A stretch of DNA of 64,000 bases from Odobenus rosmarus divergens (lineage: Eukaryota > Chordata > Mammalia > Carnivora > Odobenidae): contig NW_004450945.1 of NCBI RefSeq assembly GCF_000321225.1, positions 573,764 to 637,763 on the forward strand, given 5' to 3'. The position numbers and the translations under genes are program-made. Positions 36,459-48,660 of this stretch are shown here, one piece after another; position 1 is the first letter of the stretch; each line of letters begins with the position of its first letter. Under the pieces are notes generated by a model that was given only the letters and a program-made list of their open reading frames with translations, made no database searches and was not told the origin of the DNA.

Positions 36459-36869
36459 GAGTATTCCCATCCATTCTGCCACGCGCAAGGGAGCCCACGT
36501 GGAAAGCTCTCGCCCCAGGCTGGCCTCAAGCGGCGCCCGCTCTCTGGCTGGCACTGGGCGGTGAGGCGCCTGGCGTGCGGGCGGCGAGGTCGGGGCCTGC
36601 AGGGCGCGCGCTGAGCGCCGGCGAGCGGCTCGCGGAGGCTCGGGCAGCAGGAGGAGCGTGTGAGCTGTGGGCGTCCCTTTAAGAGCGGCCGGCCGACCCG
36701 GCCTCCGCCTCTCAGCCCGCTGAGCGCCGGCGGTCACCTGGGGCTCGCGGGGCAGCCGGATCGCGGCGGGGCCGGCGCTCTCACCGCGGAGGTGGGAGAC
36801 GGGGCCCTGACGCCAGGTGCCGGGAGCCGTCTTGGTGCGTGGCCGTCCCGCGCCTCTCCGCGCGGGAGG

Positions 36870-37346
36870 ATGCGGGAGCGCATCTGGGCGCCGCTGCCGC
36901 CGCTGCTGCTGCTACTGCTGCTGCTCCCGCCGCCACTGTGGGGCGGCCCCCCGGACAGCCCGCGCCCGGAGCTGCCGCGCGAGCCCGGGCCTCTGCAGCC
37001 CTTCGACCTGCTCTACGCTAGCGGCGTGGCCGCCTACTACAGCGAGGACTACGAGCAAGCGGTGCGCGACTTGGAAGCGGCGCTGCGCAGCCACTGGCGC
37101 CTGCGGGAGGTCCGAGCGCGCTGCGCCCGCCACTGCGCCGCGCGCCGCCCGCTCGCGCCCCCCGGCGCCGGCCCTGCGGCCGAGCTGCCTTTCTTCCGCG
37201 CGCTGCTGCAGCGGGCGCGCTGCTACCGCAGCTGCCAGACCCAGCGCCTCGGGGGCCCCGCGTCACGCCACCGCGTCAGCGAGGATGTGCGCAGCGACTT
37301 CCAGCGCAGAGTGCCCTACAACTACCTGCAGCGGGCCTATATCAAG
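36870..37346 (+). CDS. P3H2: P3H2 (prolyl 3-hydroxylase 2), coding exon 1
   Basis: First coding exon, 159 codons, ending in phase 0 at AAG|GTACGC. The family makes 3-hydroxyproline in collagen chains (P3H2 favours type IV collagen) in the ER, as a 2-oxoglutarate/Fe(II) dioxygenase. The catalytic domain is in later exons outside this window. Residues 1 to about 26 form a signal peptide with an eight-leucine core (12-19). Residues 44-77 (FDLLYASGVAAYYSEDYEQA...) form a TPR-like helix pair. CXXXC motifs lie at C85-C89 (CARHC) and C118-C122 (CYRSC), a hallmark of the family's N-terminal region. The tail HRVSEDVRSDFQRRVPYNYL is the most conserved part and matches human P3H2 as I remember it; the next human residues (LNQLEKAV) are absent here, as expected at an exon end. 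The ATG has A at -3 and C at +4 and is the first ATG in the island. The ORF reads on six codons into the intron (VRRAHS) before a stop. Confidence 0.95.
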
Positions 37347-37352
37347 GTACGC
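37347..37352 (+). promoter_or_regulatory. P3H2: P3H2 exon 1 splice donor
   Basis: CAAG|GTACGC: GT with A at +3 and G at +5, acceptable for U2-type splicing. It falls exactly where homology to P3H2 stops. Confidence 0.88.
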
Positions 37353-39884
37353 AGAGCGCACAGCTAACGCCCCCTGCGACTCCGGGACGCGCTCTCGAGC
37401 CCTCCGCACCGCCCCAGTCCCCGAGCCGGCGCTCTGCTCATTAACCTTTCAGTGTGGGTCTCCTTGAACCTGTCCCGTGTTTGTGCATGTAGGTATCTGG
37501 TGGCCCAGGCTCTGTAACAAACACTAGGTGGAACCTGCGTAAGCCATTAGCTCCTTGGGCATCAACCTATCTCTTGAAGAGGACTGCATTGATAAGATGA
37601 TGCTTAAGGTGCCCATTCAGCACTAATTTTTGAGGCTTTGGCGGAGCTGGGTCTAGTATAAGGTCTTCTCTCGCTCCATTTCTTGGTCTAAGCTCATCCC
37701 CGTTTCTCTTCCTTCTCCACTCACTCATCCCTCTTACACTTCAGTCTGCACCTTTTTTTCTGAAGTTTACAAGAGAACATCCTCATAAAGCAGAGTTAAA
37801 AGTTGACTTGCTCTGGAACAAATTTGTTATCCTCTGTTCTCCCCTGCACCTACAGAACAGTAAAGATCAAAAGTTAAAGAGAACGTGTAGTGGGAGAGGT
37901 GAATCTGTGTGAGGCAAACTCTCTGCAAGTATCTACCCAAGTGCTGACTTTGCCTCCTTTAGTAGAGGGCTTCTGATTTCTGGAGGTAAGTATTGGAGTG
38001 AGTTATTTGACATCAGATGCCCGGTACTGTCCTTTGGGTTTTATTTTGTGAATGGCGGGGAGGGGATTCAACCTGCCTGAAGTTAGTGTCAGGAGGTACA
38101 CGGTGTATATTGGTATTTTTGCAACTTTGGAGATCTATCTGGATGCTTCACAGAGAGAATTTAGTCTGTGTTTCTGGAAAACCCCCTCTCCCAGTCCATG
38201 TTGCTCTGAACTTTTACTTTCTCCCCCAACCCCCACTTTCTGGCTTTTTATGTCAATAGATCAGTGTCTCGTCTACATCTGCTGAATTGGCAGCTTTGTG
38301 GGATGCCCCCCCCTTAGCTTTAGCCAATAGACCAGGCTGTATTTCTAGGGTAGCAAAAATACACACCATGTACAGATCCATGTGCACACCATCCTACAAA
38401 GTCTGTGCTCTGGTGGGAAGGAGACTGGACATGTGCAGTCGTTTGTGGAGTTCAGGAAATCACAACTGAGACTAACTCTTAAGTCCCAGTGATAGGGCTG
38501 AGGGGCTGGGGCTCACTAGACTAATATCTTGGGTAAGAAATAAGGATCAAGCCTGAATCCTTTCCAGGATTTGTCTCCTGCTTGTTTTTGCCTCTTGATG
38601 AATTTGCTAAACCATGCATTAAGTATAAATCTGATCTTTTTTTGGTTGAATGGCCTAATTTTTGGTGGTCTTAGAGAAACCAGTCAATAGTAGAGAGGGT
38701 GGAGACCTTAAGTACCTGACAGCAGAATATATCCTGAGCCAGTTCCCAGGATAGAACATGGGTGGTCGAGTTTGGTCCCAATAGCTCAGTCTTCCCAGGA
38801 GTCTCAGATGTGAGGTTGGCAGTCCTGCTGATAGTTCTGTCACACATCTTGGAGAGATTTTCATTTCTCATTCTTCTCCGATCTTATAAATAACTATGAA
38901 GTAACTCTTAAAATGTGGGTTTCTTTAGTTCTGTAATTAAGCTTGCATCACTGTTAGGTTGATCAGTCATTCTGCTTCAGTCCCCCGGTCGGAGGTCAAA
39001 GAAGGTGAAGATATACGTTTTAGATGCCTCAGAGTTTTACAGTGAATTGGTTATAGGAATTAGTCACTCATGGGCACCTCTGTGGGTGAACTGTTGGGTA
39101 TGATTTCATGAACCAACATAGTTTAAGAAGTTCTCCCCAAAATATGTGAACCCATGTGCTAATTTCTGTTTGACCAGCAGTGTTTCTGAGAACAGAGCAA
39201 GTATCTTCTAATAAGCAGAGCTTCTTGCATCTGCATAATTGATAATCTCTTAAGGAGGAGATATTTGTATTTCTTTGGAAATTCATTTCTGATGATTGAG
39301 TGTGTAGGAGTGTCTCTGTGAACGCGTAAGAAGGTGTACCATGGTTCTTCCCTCCCCTCTCCCAAGAACTCCACAGTTTCAGTCTCTGCTTGGCTTCCTG
39401 GGAATTTTAATCATAAACACATGCACGTACGCACGCACCCATGCATGCAGATACCGTCCTTTGAGAGTAAAACAAAATTCTCAAATAACAACAGAGTATA
39501 CTGTCAGGCTCTGACAAGTATGGATTCAGAAGTGTTTGCTCCCTGGTGATAGAATGTGGAGTTCCCTGGACGTGCTCAGATACGAGCATGGCCCCTCATG
39601 TTGTTGAATTACTTTGGACCTCAGCGATCCATTTGCTCTTGAAAAGGATAATCCTGGTCCACATTGAATTCAATGAGGAGTTTGCAGCCAGAATTCAAGC
39701 ACTATGAATCCTATAATACAGTCGGAACTAGTGGGCTTCCTAGAGATAAGGAAGCACAGTTATTCTCATGTTAGGATCTACCAGCTGTAGAGACTCTCCG
39801 GAGCTGCGCCTCCCCCACCAGATCCCAGTTAGTGAGCCACTGATGGAAGCAGATCCTTTCTACTGGTGTGTTGGAGAGGAAGAT

Positions 39885-40010
39885 GTATCGAGAATTACGA
39901 AATCTGAGTCCCGACAAGTTCCATTTCTCATTTCACTGATGAGGAAAGGGAGAGCTGGAGAGGGAAAGGGCTCATTCAGTGTTGCGTATTTAAGGGCAGA
40001 GCCAACGTGA
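39885..40010 (-). repeat. MIR fragment, antisense
   Basis: 'atttctcatttcactgatga', 'ggaaagggagagctggagag' and 'ttaagggcagagccaacgtg' follow reverse-complement MIR. Confidence 0.45.
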
Positions 40011-40434
40011 TTTGATGAAATGAGCCCAGGAGTGATAGCTGGGAGTCTGGCCTTTGTCAGTAACTGACGCCCATGGCTGTGCTGTGCCCACTGCCCCCAC
40101 TGGGTCGCCTCAGGTCCCAGGGAATGCTGCAGTCCCCAGGGCTATGCTTCAGCCAGATTTGGACAGCTCCAGGGATGAGTAGGTCCTTGTCCTGTGGTGT
40201 AATAGACACTCCCTGTGTTTATCTTAAGCTCTGCTCTGTAGAATATTCCTTGAGAAATGGAACGTTGGGAATTTGTCTGGACAGCTATGGGGCAGTGGTC
40301 CTCCTTGGTTCCTAGCCCTGCCTTTCTGTTTAAACACAGGGTGAGACTCTTAAAACGTCGATTTTTATCATTTCGGATTGTACGATATAACTCATGCATG
40401 ATCCATAGCCCAAAGCCCAAGATAGAATTTTCAT

Positions 40435-41145
40435 CATCGTATTCTCTGCTCAGAAACCTTCAGTGGTTTCTCCTTGCTGCCTTATAAAGCCCACATAGCC
40501 GAATGCAGCATCCACAGCCTGGCTCCCCCTTAGCTTTCATGGTGCTGTCTCCCTGACTTGCCACACTCCCGCCAGAGGGAACATGACTGCTTGGTCTTCT
40601 GTACCTGATACTTTTGCCTACCTGGGTTTTGTTTATTCTCTAGGAGGCAGGTGGGCTCTGGCATGAAATTTACCTCCTCAGGCTCTGGCTGTGTGACCGT
40701 GAACACATTACATGAACTTTCTGTGGTTTGCTTCCTCCATGTGCAACATGGGGAGATAATAGGACTTACTTGACTGGCTTAGGTGAGATTTAAGAGAAGA
40801 CTTATGTAAGGTACTCAGGACAGGGCCTAGTTCCCAAAAAACAATGGAGACCTGTTTCTTCTTCTTACTAGTTATAACAGTAGATTTTTCCTCCTCCTGC
40901 TGTACATGTTCAAATGGTAACTGTCCTAACACAAATATACCTGTCTCTGTGAGGCCCTCCTTCACGCCCTCTGCAACTCCCACAAGAACACCCTTTCTGC
41001 CTCCTTTGAATGTCCACAGCAGGGAATCTCTTCCTCTCATAACATGTTTCATTTTTAACTTTGTTTTTTGAGAATTCATGTATTTGCCTATCACTTACGT
41101 GAGCTCCTTGACATCAAAGAACTTACTCACTTTTTTATCTCCCAA
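40435..41145 (+). mobile_element. L2 3' region, split by a MIR
   Basis: The left part (40435-40640) has 'cagaaaccttcagtggtttc', 'tccttgctgccttataaagc' and 'cacagcctggctccccctta'. The right part (about 40890-41145) has 'gtgaggccctccttcacgcc' and 'acgtgagctccttgacatca'. Together they follow one L2 copy in order, with a MIR in the middle. Confidence 0.55.
40645..40835 (+). repeat. MIR, nearly full length
   Basis: 'ggctctggcatgaaatttac', 'ctggctgtgtgaccgtgaac', 'cttcctccatgtgcaacatg', 'gggagataataggacttact' and 'aaggtactcaggacagggcc' follow MIR from head to tail. Confidence 0.75.
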
Positions 41146-41155
41146 AGTGGGAGTT

Positions 41156-41199
41156 TCCAGATGGGGATGATTATTAGATGATTATTATTAATCATCTGG
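41156..41199. repeat. Short AT-rich inverted repeat
   Basis: AGATGATTA (41176-41184) pairs with TAATCATCT (41189-41197) across a 4-nt loop. CCAGATG just upstream can also pair with CATCTGG. GATGATTATT also occurs in tandem. Likely a slippage product. Confidence 0.6.
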
Positions 41200-41867
41200 G
41201 CATGAAAAATATGATTTAAAATTAGAGATTTAGGTACCATAGGTCTGAGTTCGTCCTCAGCATCTATACTCCCCCCAGATATCTAAAACAGAGAGCAGTA
41301 GCAGTAAAAGGTCAGTGTATGTTTGTTGAACGAGTAATAGCTTGGTTTCTTGTGTCTGAAATATTGTGGAGAAAGGTCTCTGAGTGGTGGCAGGAGGTGT
41401 TCTCACCCTAGTTATTTCGTTTCCTGGCTGGTCAGACACAGGAGAAAGTTAAAGAAAGACTAGATTCCTTGACTTCTCACTCTTCTACTTGTAAGTTCTG
41501 GCTAATGTTGTAGAACTCTGTTCCTTTCCCCTCCATCTTTCTTTCCAATTTAATTATTATTTAACACTGTGCTTCAGAAAACCCTAGACGCATTGTGCCT
41601 GCTTTATGTACATTTGTTGAATTTAAACAAATGTAAAGAGAGAGTTTTTTCCCTTATCTCTGTGCTTGATCACCAGGAATACTTGGACAGTGACTGTTTT
41701 TCTCCCACTGTTCCCAGCCACTCAATAAAAAAACAAAACAAAAAGCGAAAAACAACTGGCGCTTATTTATTTTTTTTACTTAAAACCGGTTTGCCCCTGC
41801 CTGTTTTGTTTCTCAGTTGGTGCTTTGGGCCATTTGACCTTTGTTTTTCTTCTCAGGATTGGCCGGG

Positions 41868-41917
41868 NNNNNNNNNNNNNNNNNNNNNNNNNNNNNNNNN
41901 NNNNNNNNNNNNNNNNN
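41868..41917. other. Assembly gap (50 N)
   Basis: Exactly 50 N between 'ggattggccggg' and 'gggaggaaatagc'. The round length suggests a placeholder of unknown true size. G-rich edges on both sides hint at a hard-to-sequence GC tract. Confidence 0.99.
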
Positions 41918-43985
41918 GGGAGGAAATAGCAATTAAGTTAGGCAATCCTATCTCCCTCCTGAAGTCATCTCCCTAAACTCCCTTTTTCTTGACCATAATC
42001 TATTTTATTAGTGGTTTCTAGAAAAGTAAACTCAAGGAACTTTCTCACTTTTAATCTGTTTTATCAACTTCTTTTTCTTTCTAGATGAATGCCTTAACAA
42101 AACAAAAAATGGAAACCCTAGGTCACAACTGTTAGTTCAGAATAAAAACCTTTTTTGTATCCCATTTTCCAGTCTCTTTTTTTTATCTATATGTAGACTA
42201 TGTACATTTTATCCCCAAATTATATCAAATAAGAAGTTGACTTTATGTCTTCTTGAAATAGCTGAAATAGCTGTTCTGAAATTATCCGACGGATTATTTC
42301 CTCGGGGATGAGGCTTTTTTTTTTTCCCCCCACAATTGAGACGTTTTTTATGCTTGAGTCATCAAATTCTACTAGTACCATCTTTCTGTCCCATTTCTTG
42401 GGACGGAAACATGGGAGATTGTTTGTCTAGCAGCTTTTAGGTCCTGTGAGCTAAGGAATCAGAATCTTAGTCATCTCCCAGAGGGGGCTGGCCATTTGGA
42501 GGCCCTGTCAGCTCTTAAGCGTTCATCCATTGAGATTACAAATAGTACGTGCCACAGGAGCTTTAAAATTCAATTTGATGAGAGTAGCAAGTGCTTATAA
42601 ATTTTCTCCTTAGTCGGGTGAATCAGAGATTCCCTACAGGTTTTAATAAAAGAAAGCAATAAGTTGTCTCTCTTCACAGATCCCATCTCTGAGAATCCAG
42701 TGTATTCTGTCGCTAATGTCATTTGCTCACTGATAAACTCCAAAGGGATAGCTGTGTGGAATTCTTTTGGGAACGTTTAATAAAATGTCGGCTTGCTTCG
42801 TGGGGGGATCTTGACACGTTCTGAAAGGTGGGTGGGTTCACCTAAAATGAAAATTTGCTATAATGTTCCTTTGTATTGCCAAGGAATTGAGTAAACTGGA
42901 TTTCTTAGAATCACTTACACATCTTAGTGCTGGGAGAGAGGGTAAGTATTGTGGTGTAGCAAGGGCGACAAGTAGTATTGATTGGAACTATATAATGCTA
43001 CAGCTTGAAGGACCCTCAGTGATCATGAAGTCTGTCCCTGTCACCTAATACCTGATGACACTGGCCTCAGGTTCCATGACAAATCAAGAAAGGTCAGTAG
43101 GTGGAGCTGAGTGCAGAAGGTAAGTGTTCTAATTTATGGCCAGTGTTCTTTCCAGACTCAATGCGATGGGCATGGCTACCTCCCGAAGGGCGGTCTGGTG
43201 AATCCGTGGTGTAGCCGAGACCTGCAGTGGACCTGTTGCCTTCAGAGATGGAGCAGACACAAGACAGAGCAGACACTGGACTGCCCTGCCCGCCCTGCAT
43301 TTTCATTCACATGATACATAGGCCACTCAGCCAAGAGTCATAGTTGTCTGGTGGAAAATTTTGCATTTCTCATTAGGAAAAGTAATTTCTCCTGTCTTTT
43401 TTTTCCATTCAGCTTTTCTCCTATAATTCTTTCTCTGTCCTTTTATCCGTCCCTCCTTTGCTGCTGTCTGACTTCCTAGCCATGTAATTTCCATGAGAGC
43501 TAACCCTCACTTGCCAAATGGCCCAAACACATCTTTAAAAAAATGATTTGGTATGCTTTTGTGTTGAGTGTATGATTTTTGGTTTTCAGGACTGAGGAGG
43601 GTTGCAGACTATTGTTGGAAGAAGCTGGCTTCACTTGACCACACCCCTTTCTGCTTTACTTTGTTTTCTATACTTATTTCTCTTTCTGCCTCTCTTCCCT
43701 GATTCCTTGTCCTGTCAGTGATCCACACAGTGCAATCACATCTGAAAAGGAGAAGGTTGAGGGGGTTGATAGAGGAGAGAGAAAGGCGGGTAGTAGGAGA
43801 GGTAATAGCAGGTTTCTGGCTCTAATTAAATGAAGGCCATTGAGCCTCTTGTTTAATTTGATACACAGACATTGGCATCTAGTTCTATGAAACTTTTTAA
43901 ATGTCTCTTTCCCCCATATGTCTTATGCAAGACTTGGGCATATGTTGGGAAAATGTACCTCTCCCCTCCCAGCTCCCCATCATTC
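41918..43985 (+). other. P3H2: Intron, no recognised feature
   Basis: Includes a T10-C6 run near 42316-42331. No repeat family recognised. Confidence 0.45.
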
Positions 43986-43989
43986 TGCA

Positions 43990-44140
43990 GCTGCTCACTG
44001 CCACATTCATGGAACATCAGTGTTCCAACCATCCCATTTTACAGATGGGGAAATAGAGCCTGAAGGAGAATCAAGTCGTCCAAATTTATCCAGCAATTTA
44101 ATGGAAGAGCCAGGATTAGAATCCAAGAACCCTGAGTCCC
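43990..44140 (-). repeat. MIR, antisense
   Basis: 'cccattttacagatggggaa', 'atagagcctgaaggagaatc', 'gaagagccaggattagaatc' are the reverse-complement MIR core. Confidence 0.7.
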
Positions 44141-44412
44141 ACCTCTGTGACATTGCTGATGACCACTGTTTATATGTAAGACTCACACTGAAAACACAAA
44201 CTCAACCAAATTAAAGTGAAACACATCGTTTGCTGAATGGAATAAACCCAGAAAATAAAAGCTCCCTTATGCAATATTATTCCCTGAACTATTATTCTGC
44301 CTACTTCTGAGAAAAAACTCAGGAATAGGAACCTGGGTTAATGCTCTTCCCCAATAAGCCTAATGCAGATGAACGAGGCGAACACTCTTCTTTGGAAGGG
44401 AAATGAATAAGT

Positions 44413-44437
44413 GAGAGAGAGAGAGAGAGAGAGAGAC
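44413..44437. repeat. (GA)n microsatellite
   Basis: A run of about 12 GA units. Confidence 0.9.
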
Positions 44438-44902
44438 CCAAGATGTCAGATTTTCCAGGAGTTCAGGGGTATCAGAATGATCCTACTGGAATTCATTATC
44501 TGCAGAGTGGATTCAGTTTTTGTGCAAGTAATGGGATACTGTTGAGGATTGCAGTGTAATTAGACTGGAACTCAGGAAGGGTCTGGAGAAAAGCAAGAGA
44601 TGCAATGAAGTAAATAAATCCAAAGCAAAACAGAGAGACTGTTAACAAACCTTCAATCACAGAAACGTTAAGTGAGCCAATTTTGATTAATTTTTCCTGC
44701 TTGAATGCTAAATTTTTAGCTCTTACTCTGCCAAGATCAATAGGCTTGTGTGAAGAAATCAACACATAATTAGGACTCCAGACACAGTGAGTTACCTTAA
44801 AACCAGATTTGGCTGTCTTTAAAAGAATGACCTCAAGTTACGGTATCAAAGACTAACCCAGAAGACCATACTAATTATTTCCCCACTGAAGCAAGAGCTA
44901 TT

Positions 44903-45110
44903 TCTTAATAATATTTTTTTTTTAAGATTTTATTTATTCATGAGAGACAGAGGGAGAGAGAGAGAGAGAGAAGCAGAGGGACAAGCAGGCTCCCAAGGAG
45001 CAGGGAGCCTGATGTGGGACTCGATCCCAGCACCCCGGGATCATGACCTGAGCCGAAGGCAGACGCTTAACCATCTGAGCCACCCAGGCGCCCTCTTAAT
45101 AATATTTTTT
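44903..45110 (-). mobile_element. SINEC, perfect 17-bp TSD
   Basis: Minus-strand Can-SINE (44920-45093) between exact copies of TCTTAATAATATTTTTT (44903-44919 and 45094-45110). Confidence 0.96.
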
Positions 45111-45271
45111 AGATTGAATCCAGGATCAACAATCAGTATCTGATTCTAGTAGATGGCATTTAGAAATGGCACCAGGCAGGGACAGAGACCTTCACAGTCA
45201 ATCATTGTTTCTATAGGATTGCCAAGGACTCACTAATGCCATGGAGTCTGCAGGGTTTCAGTAGACATTTA

Positions 45272-45497
45272 AGCTGGAGTTTCCAAATCTTGGATTATTG
45301 ATATTTTGGGATGAATAATTCTTTATTGTGATGGGCTGTCCTGTGCATTTTGGGATGGCAGCATCCATGGTTTTTGCCTACTAGAGAGGAGTAGCAACAC
45401 ACTCAAGCCCTCCCAGGTGTGACCAAAAAAAATGTCTTCATACATTGCAAAATACCTCATGGGGGTCAAAATCACTGCACACCTAGAACCACTGATT
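45272..45497 (+). mobile_element. MER20 (hAT-type) element
   Basis: 'gagtttccaaatcttggatt', 'attgatattttgggatgaat', 'gggctgtcctgtgcattttg', 'gtgaccaaaaaaaatgtctt' and 'cacctagaaccactg' match MER20 from end to end. Confidence 0.8.
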
Positions 45498-45499
45498 TA

Positions 45500-46060
45500 A
45501 ATATTTAGCCATATTTTAGGTAACTGGACATTAAGGTGAGACAAGTCTAAATCAAGTTTTTGACAATACAGGCTAGATAGCAATGTGCTCACTGACCGGG
45601 ATATTTATGAAAATGACAATGTTTGGCTATAATTTGACACCTTTTATGAGGGGAAACCCATTAGAAATAGAGCTGCTTTCTCCAAGATGCAAATCACTGG
45701 GCTTATATCCTATAGCTGACCCTCCCCTGTGGGTGCACTAATTCAGCTTGTATCTTGTATCACTGAATGTGATAGGACAGGTTGCTTTAGCAATACAAAC
45801 TAACACTTTTTAGTTCTAAACTCCAGACTCCAGAATTAACTTACGTCTCTTTCTACTTGGAGTGTACCCAAACTTAATCATTTAAAAGTAATTCACTGCA
45901 ACTCTTAGTTTTCTTGGGGTTAGCTGTGTGTCACATGTACTCTTAGAGAACAGCTTGACTCAAACCCTAAACAGAAGTCTGAAAAGTGGGGAATATAAAT
46001 AAGAGGGTGTCAGAGAAAAGAAGAAATGACATAGAGATTGAGACACAGAGAGAGAGTCAG
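45500..46060 (+). other. P3H2: Intron, no recognised feature
   Basis: Nothing recognised. Confidence 0.4.
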
Positions 46061-46063
46061 AGG

Positions 46064-46407
46064 GTGTCTCAGTTTGTTCGGGCTGCTGTAAGAGAACACC
46101 ACAAGCTGGGTGGCTTTTAAACAGCAAGCATTTCTCTCTCCCGGTTCTGGAGGCTGCGAGGCCAACATCCTGGCACCCGTGGATTCAATGTCTGCTGAGA
46201 GTCCTGCTTTGCTGTAACCTCACATGGCGGAAGGGGCCAGGAAGATTTCTAGGATCACTAATATACTATAAGGTCACTAATCATACATGAGGACTCTGCC
46301 TTCATGACCTAATCACCTCCCAAATGCCCTCCTCCTGATACCATCACCTTGGGGACTAGGTTTCAACATAGGAGTTTCAGGAGGACACAAACATTCAGAC
46401 CCCACCA
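46064..46407 (-). mobile_element. MaLR (MLT1/MST-type) LTR, antisense
   Basis: 'tgtctcagtttgttcgggct', 'gctgtaagagaacaccacaa', 'gctgggtggcttttaaacag', 'ccggttctggaggctgcgag' at the left and 'ggaggacacaaacattcaga' at the right are the antisense ERVL-MaLR layout. Shorter than a full LTR, with an internal deletion. No internal viral sequence is adjacent. Confidence 0.78.
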
Positions 46408-46409
46408 AA

Positions 46410-47650
46410 GGGAGATACAGAGATAAAGGGAGAAAGATGGAGAGAGGATAGAAACAAGTAAGGGAAAACAAGAGCAATGAAATCAAAAGTCCAGGCAGAG
46501 TCCCCCACGTGAAAGGATGCTGTATGAAGCAACATGTGGGTGTCACACGCTGACATCCATTCTGTCCTAGAACCAATCATTTGGAAACATATTGGTTGTT
46601 CTTCAGTCCTGCAATGCTATAGGCCCCATTCTCAGTAAAGACGTTTCTGCTTTGAGCCTAGGGTAGAAGGGCCACTCAGTTTCCTCAGTGACACACAGAA
46701 GGAAGGCATCCCTTTGGGGGAGATTCTACATGCACAGCACTGAATAATCACCAGATGATATGATCCCCTTCAAATAAGTAAATGCCACAGGAAACCAAAC
46801 AAAGAGAGAGAGTCTTATTAAAAATGTTCACTTAAAAAAAAAAAATTCACTTTTAATTTACATGAAACTACACTGGTTTCCCAATCAGCAATTAAAGAAT
46901 TTTCCAAGCTCTGTGAGGAGATGTGAAGATGAAGAAAAACATCTTCTCTACCTTCAAGTAGGTCATAGTTCACTGAGGGAAATTAGTGTGTATCCAGTTA
47001 CAGTGTGAATCCTCAGAGGAGAAACATGGCACTCCTGTGTGATTATGTGGGAGCAGTTCAGGGGTGTTCTGTATCAGAACGATGGAATAGATAGGAAAAA
47101 GACAGAACTTAAAGATTTGTGGCATGTGAGGAATACCATTTAGGAAAGACTGGTAATTTAAACTTTGAGATAGGAAAACAGGACTATGAAAGAAAAACTG
47201 TTGGAAGCAGAGTTGGTAGAAAAGCTGGAGAATTAATCGAATCCAGAGTACTGGTTGTTTTAAGAATACATTTGATTGATCATAGGTTTTAAAAGAATGT
47301 GTACTGGCCTGAGGCTTGAAAAAATCAATATATGGTAATATACAAAATGCTACCTTTTAGGAAATTTTGCTAATAATTACAGTTATAAAATAACACTGCC
47401 TCAAGGCTAAGTACAGTGAATTGCGGTTTCAGTGACTTTCTAAGTTTGTTAAGGGCAACATCATTTTTCCACTTGAGGTTTCTTTGAAATCCTAGGATAA
47501 CTCAACCTTCCGTTTTACGCTGTGCCAAGTTACTCACCGTCTTTATGATTCCATGTCTGTCTCTGTGGAAAGATAATAAAATTATCTTAAAAAACCCCAC
47601 CAAAACTAAACATTGGACTTAGCCTTGAGACAGTATATTTTATAGCTATA
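46410..47650 (+). other. P3H2: Intron, no recognised feature
   Basis: Contains an A12 run near 46832-46844. No repeat family recognised. Confidence 0.4.
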
Positions 47651-47772
47651 ATTCTTAGTAATAATAGATATTATTGATTTACTGTTACTTTGTTTCAGGT
47701 ATTATGCTAAAAGTTTTACAAAATTTTTCCCATCCAATTCTCATAATAACCCTAATACAGACCTTAATAAGG

Positions 47773-48320
47773 TTGACTCTTGAACAACGTGGGGGTTAAG
47801 TGCACCGACCCCCACATGATTGAAAATCCTCATACAACTTTTGACCCCCCCCAACAACTTAACTACTGATAGTTTACTGTTGTCCTGAAGACTTACCAAT
47901 AGCTTAGTCAATTAGCACAGATCTTGTATGTTACATGCATTATATACTGTATTCTTAAAGTAAGCTAGAGAAAATATTATTAAGAAAATCATAAGGAAGA
48001 AGGGTGGGTTAAGGGGTGGCTCAGTAGGTTAAGCGTCTGACTCTTGGTTTCTGCTCAGGTCATGATCTCAGGGTCATGTGATTGAGCCTGTGTGGGGCTT
48101 CCTGCTCAGTGGGGAGTCTACTCAGGATTCTCCCTCTCCCTCTGCCCCCCTCCAGTGTGCTCTCTCTCTCCCTCTAATAAATCTTTTAAAAAAAAGAAAA
48201 ATTAATAAAGAAGAGAAAATATACTGTGCTGTATAGCTCTATGCTGTATTTACTGGAAAAAAAAAACATCTTTGTGTAAGTGGACTTGCGCAGCTCAAAC
48301 TTATGTTGTTCAGTAGTTAA
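47773..48320 (+). mobile_element. DNA transposon fossil with terminal inverted repeats
   Basis: The left end TTGACTCTTGAACAAC (47773-47788) is mirrored by GTTGTTCAGTAGTTAA (48305-48320). Internal text 'gtgggggttaagtgcaccga', 'ttatatactgtattcttaaa' and 'aagtggacttgcgcagctca' belongs to a well-known mammalian non-autonomous DNA element family whose name I cannot give with confidence. A SINE is inserted at 48001-48204. Confidence 0.65.
47991..48214 (+). mobile_element. SINEC, plus strand, older copy
   Basis: Starts near 'ggggtggctcagtaggttaa' and ends in an A-rich tail. The body has 'actcttggtttctgctcagg', an older variant. Flanks ATAAGGAAGA (47991-48000) and ATAAAGAAGA (48205-48214) are the TSD with one change. 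The first bases of the head are altered. Confidence 0.88.
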
Positions 48321-48477
48321 GTATATAATTGTCATTTTGCTACAGGGACAGTGAAGCTAAAAGGTTAAATAATATGTCTGAGAACATACAGCTAGTACAA
48401 TGTAACAGAGTCAGAATCTGAACGCAGGTTGTTCTGATGACAAAATCTGAGTTCTCATGTACTTCTCAATGGCTGGC

Positions 48478-48660
48478 GTTTTGGCATCAAATGGACCTAT
48501 GTTCAAAAAGTCCTGCCTTTTATGCATTGTGTGACCCTGGGAAAGCTCACCTAGATGAACCTGAGTTTCTTATCTGGAAAATGGAATAGTCATACCTACT
48601 TTACTGGGCTCTCATGAGAAGTTATTAATGAAAAGTTTGTGGGCTCACCTAGGTTGGCAC
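48478..48660 (+). repeat. MIR, nearly full length
   Basis: 'tggcatcaaatggacctatg', 'gcattgtgtgaccctgggaa', 'gaacctgagtttcttatctg', 'gaaaatggaatagtcatacc' follow MIR in order. Confidence 0.75.

Larger units (their letters stand above)
1..36480. other. 5' flank of P3H2, no gene seen
   Basis: No reading frame here looks like a conserved protein; the open frames are short and AT-driven or lie inside repeats. In the human genome P3H2 lies in 3q28 with CLDN1 on its 5' side, so this is probably the P3H2-CLDN1 interval. That is inference from synteny, as no CLDN1 sequence is visible. Recognised repeats are listed separately. Stretches where I recognise nothing include 1-408, 800-1300, 1585-2255 and 6290-6825. 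Confidence 0.75.
36485..37440. promoter_or_regulatory. CpG island over P3H2 promoter and exon 1
   Basis: A sharp rise in GC and CpG density against AT-rich surroundings. It includes two GGGCGG boxes (36556-36561 and 36579-36584), which are potential SP/KLF sites. The island covers the presumed core promoter, the 5' UTR and all of coding exon 1, ending just past the splice donor. The 5' UTR from 36615 to the start codon contains no ATG; the nearest in-frame stop upstream is TGA at 36612-36614. Confidence 0.88.
47655..48445 (-). repeat. MIR, antisense, split by a DNA element
   Basis: The left half (47655-47766) has 'caggtattatgctaaaagtt', 'ccaattctcataataaccct'. The right half (about 48325-48445) has 'acatacagctagtacaatgt', 'aacagagtcagaatctgaac' and 'gcaggttgttctgatga'. 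They are consecutive halves of one antisense MIR. The DNA element at 47773-48320 separates them. Confidence 0.65.
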